Assembly (NCBI GenBank): GCA_947846985.1
Contig: CANTUZ010000007.1
Location: forward strand, 28,028,355 to 28,092,354
Length of the DNA stretch: 64,000 nucleotides
Direction: 5' to 3'
DNA from: Fratercula arctica
Taxonomy: Eukaryota; Chordata; Aves; Charadriiformes; Alcidae
The notes beneath the pieces are model-generated. The model was given only the letters and a program-made list of their open reading frames with translations, did no database searches and was not told the DNA's origin. The first letter of the stretch is position 1; each line of letters opens with the position of its first letter. Below are positions 23,851 to 36,260 of this stretch, in pieces. Made by a program: the position numbers and the translations under genes.

Positions 23851-26800
23851 ACCTTTGATAACTTCTGCTTGACGCTTTCTGGAAATAGAGACCAGGAGGT
23901 ATTTCTTAAGTGCAGCATTCTTGTGTTTTATGCATACGAAGATGAGTGAAAGAGAGATAACGTAGTTGCTGGCTTTAAATTTTAGCTTAATTTTCTTATT
24001 TGCCCATTGATTCTGATGTTGTACTCTGAGACAATCTTTGTGTGCATGCTTAGGTACCAGCTAGTCACCTTTCTGTAACATCTTCTCCTTACAAACACAG
24101 TTTGTAGTTGTGAATGCTGAGAGACTTTTAATAAAAGAAGGCTTTATATTGCATTCTTACTGCAGCTGGTGATTTATGATAAAAGGCTCGCTATGCTGGG
24201 CGTTCTCTTTATTTCCACTTCCTTCTTTAACTTGGATGGCCTACGTGTTTCCCTGTAGGAGACATTGTTTGAACCTGGATATAAATCTCAGAGTGGTAGT
24301 GTTGGCAGAGGGAGGTATTTTTCTCTTAGATGTTGTCTGTGTAAATGTGCACAGTGTTGTATTCTGCAAAATTCCTGGGAGTGCAGTTTTTAACTGATGT
24401 TTTACAAAGTCAAAGAGCAAATCCATACCAAAGAAGAAAATTAAAATATGTGCTGCTCAAAAGCCATACCCTAAGGTACTTGATTTTATGTCTGTACAAG
24501 CATTAACAGAAAACAACAAACCAGAAATGACCTGCTTATATCTGTGTGCTAAAAGAAATTTAATTTCACATCTGAAATGCAGCAATGATTAACATGGAAA
24601 AAAAATATTTTTAGCTTTCTGATTTTTATTCAGTATTCCTCAGGGTAGGAGACAGACAAGAAACTAAACATTTCAACCTTCTGAATTTTCACAGGACAAA
24701 TATTAATGTCTGTTGTTGGGATATTGGTCATTTGTTACATTAAAATGCCTGCAAAGCAGTATGCCACCTATTGGGCTTCCTCTTTTTCACTGCATTGGGC
24801 AGATACTTCAGGAAGTGTGGACTGACCGTTACTCTTCGTTCAGTGCTTTTACATGGGGTGGATTTTGTAGAGCTATAGAGTAGTACTCTGCTAATTTGTC
24901 ATCTGTTTTGGGGGGAGGGCTATAAAGTTTTGATTCCTATCTGCCTCTATTGCTACAAGGAATACTGTATTCATAGGTTATTTCTTCTTTTTTTTTTTTT
25001 TTTTCAAATTTAGTGCTTGCAATCTTTAGAAATAGCCTTTTTCATTTTCATTAGAAACTTCATGTAGGAGACAAGTACTGTGAAGGCTTCAGATTTTAAT
25101 TAGATCATGTCCATTTTTTACCAATTTGTCTTAACTACGTGGGAAATATGAACTGAGATTAGTGTTGCATGAAGAGAGAAATCCATCTCTTGAGTTGCTG
25201 AGCTTTCTAGGAGTTAAATTTTTCCTAACATAAATCTGGCTATTCTTGCTAAAGCTAATTATTCACTTGTCCATCGTGCTCAGATGCTATGAAACAGACA
25301 TGATGGACTGCAGTTACTTAATGTGGATGGGGAGAGCCAAAAAATGTACGTTTTAAAGATTCTTGGGCCAGTTACAGTTTATCGCAGTACTTGCCAAAGC
25401 CTGAGAGGTGCTTTCAAAGTCCCCAAAAAAGTGTAGTTCGATACTCCAAGGAGTACACGGTAAGTTATGTGTATGAAGGGCAGAGATGTTCATTTGGAAG
25501 TGTTACAAAGTCTTTGCAGTATGGGAGAATACCAAGGACTCCCTACAGTTAAGTTTCCTGTGTGTGCCAGTATGACTGTTCTCTTGCCTGCGGCCTGGAA
25601 GATGGTCACCAGCAAACTCTGTACAGAGACTTTTCCTAATAACCATTGCTATGCAACAGTTCCAAGGTAGCGTTGTCTTACGTAGCACAATACGGTCTTA
25701 TGTACAGGGGACGAGTGCAAGCTCTGGATGCTTCTTAAAAGTTGTTAATACCTTCAGTGTCTGGGCCACTATCGCTTCTGTTAGTGCATTAGGTTTTCTT
25801 ATCTGCAAAATCAGTGAATTCTTCTTGCTGACCTTGACACTCATTTTGCTTTGTGTTGTTTTGGGAAATGTGAAAAAATGTATACAAAGCTACTTTCTTT
25901 GTATAGCAGTAAGTTTTCCATTTGATTTATTCTGATTACTTCTGATGATTTAGGTTATGCCAGTAGCCTACAGACCAACAAAAGTAGTTATAGTAATAAA
26001 ACCAGCTTGTTTTCTCAAATAGGAACCAGGCTTTTCTCTCAATGATCTGCAGATACTGATTTAAAAATAAAAAAAATAAATAAAAGGCAGCTTGTATGTG
26101 AGAAGTGTTAAATGTCCCTGATAAAATTAATGGTTAGTTCTTTATCTTAGTCAGAGTTTGGTTTAACTCTATTTCTGACATTACTGGTATCTAGCGAGGA
26201 GTAATTAGACTATTAGATAGAAAGTATAATTTCAGTAAGTGATGTAAAGATGTTTTTACTAGGAAAGTGGTGTATTAAGCAAGATCCATGACATGACTGT
26301 AGTATGATGGGAATTTGAGGTTCTTCCAAGCAGGACTCTTGTTTAGGCACTGATCATAATACGTAAGGAACGGAAAACTTCCACTGTAGCACTTTTCATT
26401 CTTCTGGGTCAAGACTCGTCTCCATTAAGGCCTAGGGAAGCCTGGAAAGATTCAAGGGCATCAGCAAGACAATAGTCTCAGAAAGGCTTTATGCACATTG
26501 GTTCTAAAAAAATATTTTTTACTACTAGCACGTTTTTTCTATGTTGCTGCTTCTTCAGAAATAAGTCAAAGCTCAGTATATCTGCAGGTCACATTGCCAA
26601 TATCCTGTTAGATTTGTGTCTGTGTCAACTGATGATAGCCTCATAAGATAGCTGTTGGTACCACAATAACCACAGCTGTGACTCATCTCTGAGGCTGTAT
26701 TCTATTGTGTTGCTGAAGAATGTAATTAGAAAGCAAAAGACATCATGCCAGCAGTACTGACTGAAAGTTGTCTTCCGAAATTCTGTGATAAGAGAAATAT

Positions 26801-27137
26801 AGGACAAGAAAGAATTTTGTGCATCTTGGCAACAGTATTGGAACCATGCTTTGAGGGCAGAATTGAAGTCAGCCTTGCAAAAAGGTGCAGACAGGTTATA
26901 GGGAAGAGAGCCTCCTAAGATTGGCAAAGATTTTTCTGAGATATTGCATGGGAAAGTGAATCTTGGGAATGCTAAAGTATGTCTGCTGTGGAGCCTATGA
27001 ACCAAGTCGATGTGCTGCTTTACTGCTAATTTTTAACACTGAAGTTTGCAGCCTTTAAATGCTGCTGTTCAGAACAGCAGATTCCCCAATAGGTAGTACT
27101 ATCAAAATGGTGGACCATAACAGACAAGTTTCATTAT
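23851..27137. other. AT-rich non-coding stretch
   Basis: No gene is recognised. A stop-free plus-strand frame runs 25322-25549 with a GTAAGT in the middle (25460). A hydrophobic 94-codon frame (25651-25935, +) and a 126-codon frame (26625-27005, -) show no known domains. Confidence 0.55.
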
Positions 27138-27530
27138 TGAATCATAGAATCATAGGGTTGGAAGGGACCTCTGGAGAACATACAGTCCAACCCCTTGCCA
27201 GAGCAGGGTCACCCAGAGCAGGTGGCACAGGAACGCATCCAGGTGGGTTTGGAATGTCTCCAGAGATGGAGACTCCACCACCTCTCTGGGCAGCCTGTGC
27301 CAGGGTTCTACCACCCTCAAGGGAAAGAAGTTCCTCCTCATGTTGAGATGGAACTTCCCATGTTCAAGTTTGTGCCCGTTACCTCTCGTCCTGTCGCTGG
27401 GCACCACTGAGGGAGCCTGGCCCCATCCCCCTGACACCCACCCTTTCAGTATTTATAAGCATTGATAAAGGTGCCCCCTCAGCTGTCTTTTTTCCAGACT
27501 GAAGAGACCCAAATCCCTCAGCCTTTCTTC

Positions 27531-27806
27531 CTAAGAGAGGTGTTCCAGTCCCCTCAGCATCTTGGTAGCCCTTTGCTGTCCCGTCTCCAGCAGTTCCCTG
27601 TCCTTCTTGAACCAGGGAGCCCAGAACTGGACACAGCACTCCAGATGTGCCAGGGCAGAGCAGAGGGGGAGGATGACCTCCCTCCACCTGCTGGACGCAC
27701 CCTTCTTGGTGCACCCCAGGATGCCATCGGCTTTCTTGGCCACAAGGGCACATTGCTGGCTCATGGTCATCCTGTTGTCCACCAGGACTCCCAGGTCTCT
27801 TTCCAC
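27531..27806 (-). pseudogene. CR1 ORF2 C-terminal remnant
   Basis: A minus-strand frame starts with [20 protein letters not shown] and continues through AKKADGILGCTKKG to QRATKMLRGLEHLS. This is the region C-terminal to the reverse transcriptase in CR1 ORF2, known from the LGVLVD and KKA-GILGC words typical of the family. It is out of frame with the RT remnant to its right, so at least one frameshift separates them. Confidence 0.85.
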
Positions 27807-27977
27807 AGAGCTGCTCTCCAGCAGGTCACCCCCAACCTGTCCTGGTGCGTGGGGTTATTTCTCCCCAGGTGCAGCACCCTACGCTTGCCCTTGTTGAATT
27901 TCATAAGGTTTCTCTCTGCCCAACTCTCCAGCCTGTCCAGGTCTCTCTGTATGGTGGCACAGCCTTCTGCTGTGTCA

Positions 27978-27999
27978 CCCCCCCCCCCCCCCCCCCCCC
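27978..27999. repeat. C22 homopolymer inside CR1
   Basis: Twenty-two consecutive C on the plus strand lie where the CR1 coding strand has a short G-run after FADDTKLG. It is an expansion of that run and destroys the frame. Confidence 0.9.
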
Positions 28000-28000
28000 A

Positions 28001-28300
28001 AGCTTTGTGTCATCAGCAAACGTGCTGAGGGTGCACTCTGTCCCCTCATCCAGATCATTGATGAACACATTGAGCAGGACTGGACCCAGTACTGTCCCCT
28101 GGGGAACACCACTCATCACTGACCTCCAACTAGACTCTGTGCCCCTAATCATCATCCTCTGAGCTCTGTCTTTCAACCAGTTATCTATCCACCCCACTGT
28201 CCATTCATCTAACCCACACTTCCTAAGCTTCCCTGTGAGGATGCTGTGGGAGAGTGTGTCAAACGCCTTGCTTAAGTCAAGGTAGCCAACATCTACCACC
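28001..28300 (-). pseudogene. CR1 reverse transcriptase remnant
   Basis: The minus-strand translation contains the RT landmarks in order: [12 protein letters not shown] (about 28290-28250), [11 protein letters not shown] (28113-28081) and FADD (28020-28009), the metal-binding catalytic motif. All match the non-LTR RT fold of CR1 ORF2, which primes reverse transcription at the target site. The N-terminal endonuclease and most of the fingers are missing. The frame runs into a G-rich tract (minus strand) right after FADDTKLG and then stops, so no active enzyme is possible. Confidence 0.92.
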
Positions 28301-28305
28301 CTAAA

Positions 28306-31179
28306 TGCTGCAGTATAAGTCTTAATATTGCCGTACTTAACCAAATGACTGCATTAATCCGATTTCTTGACTCTGTCACCTCTTCGTGAAGAGATTGTGT
28401 GCTAAAAAGTATAAAAGGGGGTATTTGGCATCCCTTCTTGCTGAAAGAGCAAATACAATCTGAATGAGTAAGGTACTTAGCAGACTTCAATCTAAACTTT
28501 TCCATAGGTAGTTACAGCAGCTGAGATATTTGCTCTCAGTCATCCAGTGGCTAATCATATGCAAGGGACTGAGTGGTGCACACACACCAAGGAAGGACAG
28601 AGATAGTTTTCACTAATATAAAATATGAATCCTGAGAGCAGCAAGGAAAAATTGAAGAAAAGAAGACTTAATATTGTATTTTAGGACCAAAAATACCTTA
28701 AAAGTGAATTTCAGCAAATGTTGAATCTGCTTACAGAAGGGAAATGATAAAAGCCTCATCTCATTATAACTGAACTAAACAGGCCAATGCACTGTAATAA
28801 GAATTTCTGCATCATCTTTTGACAGATGTATTGGTGACATGGTGGGTCTTTGATGTTTTACACTTTTCTGATTCCGGAAATATATTAATAAATTGAAATC
28901 TGTTTTCATGAGAAACAGTAAGATTTGGGGGGCATACTAGCGTACATCAGGTAGGATTAGAAAAGAATATCTAAAAGGACAAACTTGAACCTTTGTTTTC
29001 TGCACATACCATATGTATGGTGGTAAGCTCATTTAAAATATTACAGCATTTAATAAACTTTCATCCTTTTTGAAAGTTGATTTGTGTGTTAACCTGTTAC
29101 TTTTCTTTAAGCTGATGCAATACCAGTTTACTTTAATGAAGGTAAAGACCTGCTGTTGTTAGAACAATTTGACAGTGGATCTTAAGATTCTAGATACCTT
29201 TGGGACCTTTTAAAAGAAATGTTGTACACAAATTTTCTTTTTAAAGCAGTTAGAAGGTATGGGATGGAGGTAAATCTGTGCAGTATTCTTTGTCTACCTG
29301 TTGACTTCCTTGCTCATGGACGTTCCCAGGGTCTTGTGTCTTTAGCTGATAGAAGTTACATTGGTTTAGAGAAGTCTATCAGCTGAGTGTGGATCTGGTA
29401 CCAGTGACTTAAAAAACACTGCTTCTGCAAAGAATTCATCCATGAATACTTGGTGTTTTGTTTTCATTTTAGTGATTGACACATGACATAGGATTGAAGG
29501 AAAAAATTTTGACTTGGCCAAGTTAGGTCCTGGAAATAATTTGTGAATGTTTCTTGTACGTCCCCGGAGTAGCTATTTCAATGAATCTCCTCATTTTCCA
29601 GTTCCTGTCTCTACTATAAGCTGAGAACAGTTGTACTGCGTGTGGTGTGTAGGAGAAATTAGGAGCTCAGTTTATGAATCAAGGAGGCAACAGAGAAAGA
29701 CAGTGATGGCAAACGCATAGCTATAATTTAGAAATAAGTAGGTACTATCGTCACACTTGAATAAGATTGACAATATATTCCATAGACTAAGATATCTTAA
29801 AGCTCAATTAGCTTGCTTATTATCTCTCTAGTAATTTTTTTTTTTCTTTGAGGAGACTGGAATTAGATTTTTCAGGGCTAAAAGATGTTAGCATTGTTGT
29901 TCAACCACATAGGTAGGGGGTTTCCTTTGTTATCTTAACAAGGCTAAGGTACACTGATACAGTATTATTGTTCTTATGTAAATTAAGTGAATCTGAAGCT
30001 CTATACTTTCTTATTTGAACTTGTATTTACAAAGGACTACTTTATAAAGGCAAGGATCCAAAAGACTTCTATATTCCATTTATTCAAATAAACAGGCTAA
30101 AGGACATAAGTCATGTTAGGACTGCTACAGGTATGAGCACATGTAGGTTATAGTATTTAAATCAAGCATGTTTCCACAGTGGTGAAATTGCAAGGCTGCT
30201 TTATTTGTTTCTAGTGAAGAGTTATTGCAATAGGTAAAGTCTGTGCATAAATTCTGATCAAAAACTGATGTGTGAAATACAGCTTTTGTATATACTGGAT
30301 GTAGAAAGTGTTGAACTCTTCTAATGAAAAAAATTTATCAGTGTCTCTGGAATATAAAACACATCATCTTGAATTTTGTGAGTAACTATTTTCCTTATGG
30401 AAATTTCACCTGCATAGGAGAAACAAAGAGATTGTTATGGCGTTGGGGGAAAGTAATTTTAATTGCCGAATACTATTAAAAAGATAAGTATCACTGGGTT
30501 TCTTGTTTAGGATAGATAAAGAATATTTTAGCTGAATTATTAATAAAAAAATATTTTTGTTTGTGTTTTGCAAAGAAACAGTACCAGGATTTGTATCTTT
30601 GTTCTTTCCTTTTTAGCATGCTCAAAGTCAAGTGAAATCTGGAGAAATGATCAAATTAAGCCTTGATTTTTTTTTTTTTTAATTTTATTCTTTTCCCCAG
30701 CTTTGTTGTTTATAAGTAATACAGGCAAGGTTACAAAATCAGTTATCCTGAAAATTAAATTTATTAAATACTATTCATTTCATTTGTGAATGTATAATGT
30801 CTAAGGAACATCAATTCTGTAATTCCTGTTTGTATGCTATCCTACATGATTTTTCATATATTCAATGGTTGGCAGCCGTTTTAGCGTTGGTATTGCTATT
30901 AGACACAGGCATTTTTTTAACTAGTGCAAAATCAAGTATTTAAGCTGTTGTCAGTCTGTTCTCTGTGGAATTTAATCAATGATCTCTTTGAAGTGCAAGC
31001 CTGTAACCTCAAGTCCTTTGTGCATCTGATGCTTCCTGCATGTCTTAAATCCTTTAAAATTAGTGGAGGCAACCATTCATAACTCCAGACAGTCTTATTG
31101 TAATAGTCTGTTTACTCTTCAGAGCCCATGAGGCTACAACTATATTTGTAAATAAAAAAGGGCAGCACTCATTCCCTAT
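28306..31179. other. AT-rich non-coding stretch
   Basis: No gene or repeat is recognised. T-tracts occur near 29838-29846 and 30668-30681. The stretch has few reading frames. Confidence 0.6.
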
Positions 31180-31596
31180 TCAGGGTGAGTCTATAGAACA
31201 ACTCGGTAGAGCTAAATGCTCCACAAAAGTGTGGTCTTTTCCGTATTTCCAGTCGGACCCAGTTCCTACCTCTGCTGTTCCTTGAGCCGTGCCCAGCTGT
31301 TGCACTGCTTGACATAAGTAGTGACGTAAGCGTGAGCCACTTAACACAAGTGCAGCGGAATGATTAGACAGTCTAAATGGCTGTGGGACAGCGCTTGTAT
31401 CCTCCTTTCTAGCTTGCTGGATCGACATAGTCCTAGCTTTGCTCTGGGGAAGGGGAAGGACCAGGAGTGAAGCAGTGGGAATCGCTGTCTGGTGTGCTGG
31501 TGAGGTGGTGCTGGGGCTCTCCAAAAGGCTGGCCTGGCCCCCAGAAGGAGAATACACCGAAACTACGCAAAATACCGAGAGGCAGAAAATCAGCAT
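31180..31596 (-). other. 138-codon open frame, coding status unproven
   Basis: A frame on the minus strand opens with MLIFCLSVFCVVSVYS, a hydrophobic start that looks like a signal peptide. A serine/threonine/proline-rich stretch follows, then KARTMSIQQARKED and a segment with RLRHYLCQAVQQLG. The DNA is clearly GC-richer than its flanks and contains TGACGTAA (31322-31329). A donor-like GTAGGA lies inside the frame after CAGCAGAG (near 31270). I do not recognise the protein. GC-richer DNA has longer chance frames, so non-coding is the safer reading. A candidate secreted peptide or exon is possible. Confidence 0.2.
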
Positions 31597-32932
31597 AGCT
31601 TTGAGGTGAGCTGTTACTGGTTTAAAAAAAATGGGTCTATCGGAGATAAGAATAGATGCTTGGGGTTATTTTTGGTGAATATAATTCTCAGTCCTTCATC
31701 CACAATTTTAACCCAAAACTCTTAAATTACAATTATTTCTTCTGTGTTGATTCCCATGCTCACCCATTGAACAAGCGTAACCAAGAAAAATTCAGAACAA
31801 GTAAAGAGAATCCATGAGACTCAATAGCTCGAGTAATCCTTTACCTTCATTTCCTAGCACAAGAGAACAGGGAAGGGTAAACAATGTGGTTCTCTGCCTT
31901 GGAGCTCTTGCTGGCTTGTATCCTCACCAGCCAGGAAAAGGGGCTTTGCGGCTCTGGTTTGAAGGCTGTGTGAGTGGCGGGTGGGTGGGGAGCAGAAGTG
32001 AGGGTAACAATATCAAGAGTTTTCAGTTGCTGTTCTGTTTTTATCTTCTAATCTTGTTTTGGGGGGATAAGCAGGGAACTTATTACTTTAGGACTCAGAG
32101 GAGTGTTGCAGACCTCTGCAAAAAGTGTTTGTGTTTCCTTTCCCTGAATTTGACTGTAAAAAGCTGCTCTGAGATCCCATAGGTCCTGTGCAATGTATTA
32201 TAAATTGCTTGACTAAAAGAAGCGTACACTGTTCATGTACTACTGCCGCCCAAGGCTACTCTATTAAAACATCATGTGTTCGCTATATCATATGGCTGTT
32301 CCTTAATTTTTATTAATAAATAAGCATAGCTATGCAGTTATTTGCATACTGTTGGGTAGACTCTACTCACTTTGGTTTTAGAATGTAGCAGCATCAAATA
32401 AAACTATTCATTATGCGAAGGGTGAAGAAAAGGGAGGAATAAAGAAATGTTTAATATTTCAACAACTGAAATTACAGCAATTGTATTTTCTCTAGTTAGA
32501 ATAGATGCAAGGTTTGTCGACGAAGATGGACATAACACAGTGCTGTGTTTTTTCCAGTTCAGTATTTGTTTCTATTCAGTCTTCTCTGACACCTGCTTGC
32601 ACCGCACGGTACCTTTCTCTGCTCATTTCAATTTGATTTCTTGCAGAGTAAGATGCTCCTGATGGGTTGCAAAGGTAGTAAAACACAGCTTTCAGTTATC
32701 AATGAGAGTTGATACTTTTTTTTCCCCTGTCATGTATGGCTTTTAAGTCTTTATCTATTACAGTGGACAGGTATCTTGTTGAATTTTGTATTTCTATCAC
32801 TGATGACCTCTTTATTTTCCATGGTGATATTTTACCACCACTAGACAAGATAGCCATTTAATTTGTGAGCCCTCTAACTACAGGCTGTGTGAAGAGTACA
32901 TTTTTAGAGCAGCATGTGATAGAGTAACTGGT
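31597..32932. other. Non-coding stretch
   Basis: A second GC-richer patch at 31860-32020 carries a 122-codon plus-strand frame (31814-32182) with no recognised feature. The rest is AT-rich and leads into the poly(A)-ended segment at 32933. Confidence 0.5.
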
Positions 32933-32975
32933 AATAAAAAACCTTGCATCTAGATCAAAAAAAAAAAAAAAAAAA
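32933..32975 (+). other. Poly(A) signal plus A19 tract (possible retrocopy 3' end)
   Basis: AATAAA at 32933-32938 is followed after 18 bases by 19 consecutive A (32957-32975). That spacing is what a reverse-transcribed polyadenylated RNA would leave. No parent gene is recognised in the upstream 500 bases, which hold only a 71-codon frame (32447-32662). Confidence 0.35.
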
Positions 32976-35969
32976 TCTGTTAGAGCTCTCATATGAGAGG
33001 TTAATGGATTCCAAGGAAGAAATGAACCAGAGTGTGTTGTCATTCAATCGTACTGAGGTTTGATTTCTTTTATCAGGCTGAGTAATGACTGTAGGCACTT
33101 GCCCTTTCCATATCGTTATAATTTGCAATAAAATGAAATGCTGAGGACTTTCTATGTTAGCTGAGGAATAGTAGTTGACCATTTGCTTGTAGATTCGTGG
33201 CCTGGTGCTTGTTTTGGAACAAAAGTAAAGAAATACAAAAGACTGGATTTATCTGTTTTTTTTAAGAGATCAGGTATGCATAAAATAGTGTATCAGTTTG
33301 TCTATGCACATGCACTTGCTGATTTTCAGCTTCATCTGAAAACTCTAAAGTACTCCTATAAGCTGCTTTGAGTGATGGATAAGTAGGAAGCATCCTGTAG
33401 TTTCATCCTGAAAAATGACTGAATGTAATTTATATGAATCTAAAAACAAAACAAAACAAAAGCTGACTTGACTTTCTTAGTGGGCTGTTTTTCAAGAAAT
33501 CGGAACATCCACTGACTCCTAAAGTAAGATGGGGGTTTAGGTGCCTGGCTTTTCCTATCTAATTTTCATAAACATGTCACTGAACATGTCCAGAAAAAAA
33601 TATCAAAATTGTTAACCACTTTGTCATCTACTAGAAGAAAAAAGACATGTCTTTCTGTCTCAGAGATTGTTACTTATTTGCTTTGAAATTTTATTTTTAG
33701 GCTTTTGGTTAGCAAAACAAGCCAGAATGGCATGCACTGGTATTTTACTGATAACCAATATAGTTCAGAAATCCCTGAAGAAGAGAGATTAGGGATAAAA
33801 TAAGGAAAAGAACTCCGAATGTCTCAAGCCAACTTAAACACTTTTGTTTGTATGTTAGTTTATAGAAAGCCTTCCTTTAGGTTTGATGTTATTCAATAGG
33901 TAAAATAGATGGATTAAAATTGAATTGCTCATAGGAAAGCATAATCTTCAGCAAACATTCTAAGAAATACATACTTATGATTTGCAGAAAAGCATTTTTT
34001 TCTGGCTTTTATATGTAATCTCCACATCATTAATTTAAAAATGAAATAGAAACTCCACCATGTATTGTCTATTTCTAAGATCCAGGTTTGTTACTTTGAC
34101 AGGATATCAGACTATTGTCCACATTTATAGGTACTTAAATTTTTGTGTGTAATGATATACAGAATATTGCTTGCTGTTGTACAATTTATATATTCCTCCT
34201 GTCAAGATAAAGATAACGCATACATTAGGTTTAGTTACTATTCCCTTCTTGTATTCTTAAAAAAAAAAAAAAAAAAAGTGGTTGCCTTTTCAGAAAAGCT
34301 GTCTTTATACATTTTCTAGTTGATGCATTGAATTACAATGCTCATGTCAGATTGTATCAGTCATACAAGAGAACTGAATGATGCACCTCCAAGAAAGGAA
34401 GCAATTAGATGCCCTTTTTTTCTACAGTGAGTTTTCATTTTATAGTTACGGTCTGAGCAGGGGGGGTGTGTACTGGGATGAGGGAGGAATCTATCAAGTA
34501 GCTGGAAGCAAAATGCTAACAAAGAAACTGCCACGGACATGATCCCTTGATAAGGAAGAGGATAGATGACGGTGGAATTTTTTTTTGTCTTTCCTCTTGG
34601 TTTGAAAAACTTGAAACCAGTCATTCTAGTTCTCTTCTTAATTGTCTGTAATTCTTGTGTGCATGAGTTATTTCACTTACGAGCCGAGAAAAGGAAGCTT
34701 CAGAACAGATCATGCTAAGGAAATTTACTGTGTTAAAGAATCTTCCCTCTGTTTCCCCAAAACAGATTAATACATATCATTTATTTCCCTTGTATTAAGG
34801 CCAGTTTATATTAAGCCAGTTCTGGCAGTTCTTCAAGTAGCTGCTGTAGATATCTCGCTTGTAAACTTAAGAGAGTGACAAACATAATATTTGTAATCAT
34901 TATAACCTTGTAGCATACAGGAAAGTAAAGATAAAAGTTAAGCATCTTCTAAGATAGTAGTTCTACCAGAGTCAGCAAGTAGCTATGACAGTAACATTCG
35001 AAGTCCCCAAGCAAGATTAGAATTCAGCTATGGTAGGCACAGTGCTGTAATGTGCTAAGAGTCAGTCTTCTATTCTAAAACTTTCCAGCTTCAGTACAAC
35101 CTTTAAAAAAAAATAATCAAATTAAGACAGCTTAGTGAAAAAACTGGCACTGTCAATGAATCTCCAGAATGCCAGTGAAGTGTTCTTCCTACTGAAGACC
35201 GAAAGACCAATGAAGCCTTTTTTGGTTAGCTTAGATCTACTTAGATGTCGTGCAAATCTCCCACAAAAAAGTGCCCACAAGTGGACATACACCAGTTCAA
35301 ATGGAGTGATTCTCAACATGTGCAGGTGTTTCTTATGGTTGAAATACTGGTTGCATTTATAAATTTCCTGATTACATTGAATAGTAGATTTTCTTCAGTT
35401 TCAGAGGTGTCAGAAAGCATAATATATGGATCCACTTTGCTAATGTATGTGTTAATTGTGAAAATAAGTAGAAATGCATCACCAAGGCAAAACTCTGTTT
35501 AGTGTCTTTATTCTGGGCAGCTGACCAGAACTCTTTTCTTCCCCTCCCTAAATGACATGTTTATCCGTTATGACAGGAGCCAGAATATGGGCCACCATTA
35601 TACTTAAATACTGATGTTCATCAGATGACTTGGGTAATGCTGGGAAATTGGTAGAAAGCAATAATTTCATAACCTGAGTGCAACTTCCTCCACAGAAATC
35701 CAGCTTGGGGTATAACGCAGGTAGCTTTGTCAAGGTGCATTTTGGTGTTTTGAAGGTATTAGATTCCAACAGAGTTGTGAGAAATGCTAATAAATAGTAA
35801 TAATAAAATACATGTGATTGCTCAGTAAATCATAAATCAAACTGTGTTTTTTCTTTATTGTGCCTCTGTTTAACCAAAATATTTTAGCTTCAGTCTGGAA
35901 TCTAAGTGGGGGAAAAATAAGCAGTCTGCTCTCAGGCTTTCCAATATTAATATAGATCGTCTCCCAATT
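32976..35969. other. AT-rich non-coding stretch
   Basis: No gene is recognised. An A19 tract lies at 34259-34277. A 34-bp minus-strand microexon-like unit lies near 34681-34714. Overlapping frames at 35122-35502 are mutual shadows. Confidence 0.55.
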
Positions 35970-36260
35970 TATTTATCCTGCTGTTGTGCTAGGGAAATGC
36001 ACTTTTTGAATGACATACCACATTCTGTCATTTTGGAATCGGTGTTGGGTTTGTGATGTAGCGAATCCAGAATCTGAGCAGAAGAATTCTGCCCCTGCGT
36101 TCCTCCCCGCTGTCATGACAGTGGAACTGACAGCTCTGGCCCTACCTGCATAAATCATGGCCCAGCTCAGCTTGACTCTCTTCTGCTGACAGTTTTGAGC
36201 AGGTCCACCGTACAGCTGATGGGTGTGGAAGCCAGCCTCAAAGCCGAGTTATACAAAAAC
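35970..36260. promoter_or_regulatory. Candidate enhancer: MEIS/TGIF and PBX-HOX-like site cluster
   Basis: Five TGACAG or CTGTCA hexamers lie within about 170 bp: 36025-36030, 36110-36115, 36116-36121, 36128-36133 and 36187-36192. The second and third form the perfect palindrome CTGTCATGACAG. Close by, CATAAATCA (36149-36157) is the reverse complement of TGATTTATG, the form bound by PBX with posterior HOX proteins. TGACAG is the TALE (MEIS/PREP/TGIF) core. The segment has balanced composition and no repeats. Enhancer function is inferred. Confidence 0.3.

Larger units (their letters stand above)
27138..28305 (-). mobile_element. CR1 LINE, 5'-truncated, about 1.17 kb
   Basis: This is the longest CR1 in the window, in minus orientation. 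The 3' end (left) has two octamer repeats and the TTGGAAGGGACC block. Going rightward it covers the ORF2 C-terminal region and part of the reverse transcriptase domain, and breaks off inside RT near 28300. The reading frame is shifted several times, and a 22-C tract (27978-27999) interrupts it just after the RT catalytic site. It is a dead copy. It belongs with the 19600 copy by its 3' end sequence. Confidence 0.96.

Noticed and set aside
27462..28162. Plus-strand frames of 105-188 codons
   Set aside because: They are antisense shadows of the minus-strand CR1 ORF2 remnant.
31310..31360. RLRHYLCQ in the 138-codon frame recalls the LRHY of neuropeptide Y-type peptides
   Set aside because: Only four residues agree and the rest of the peptide, amidation signal and dibasic site are missing.
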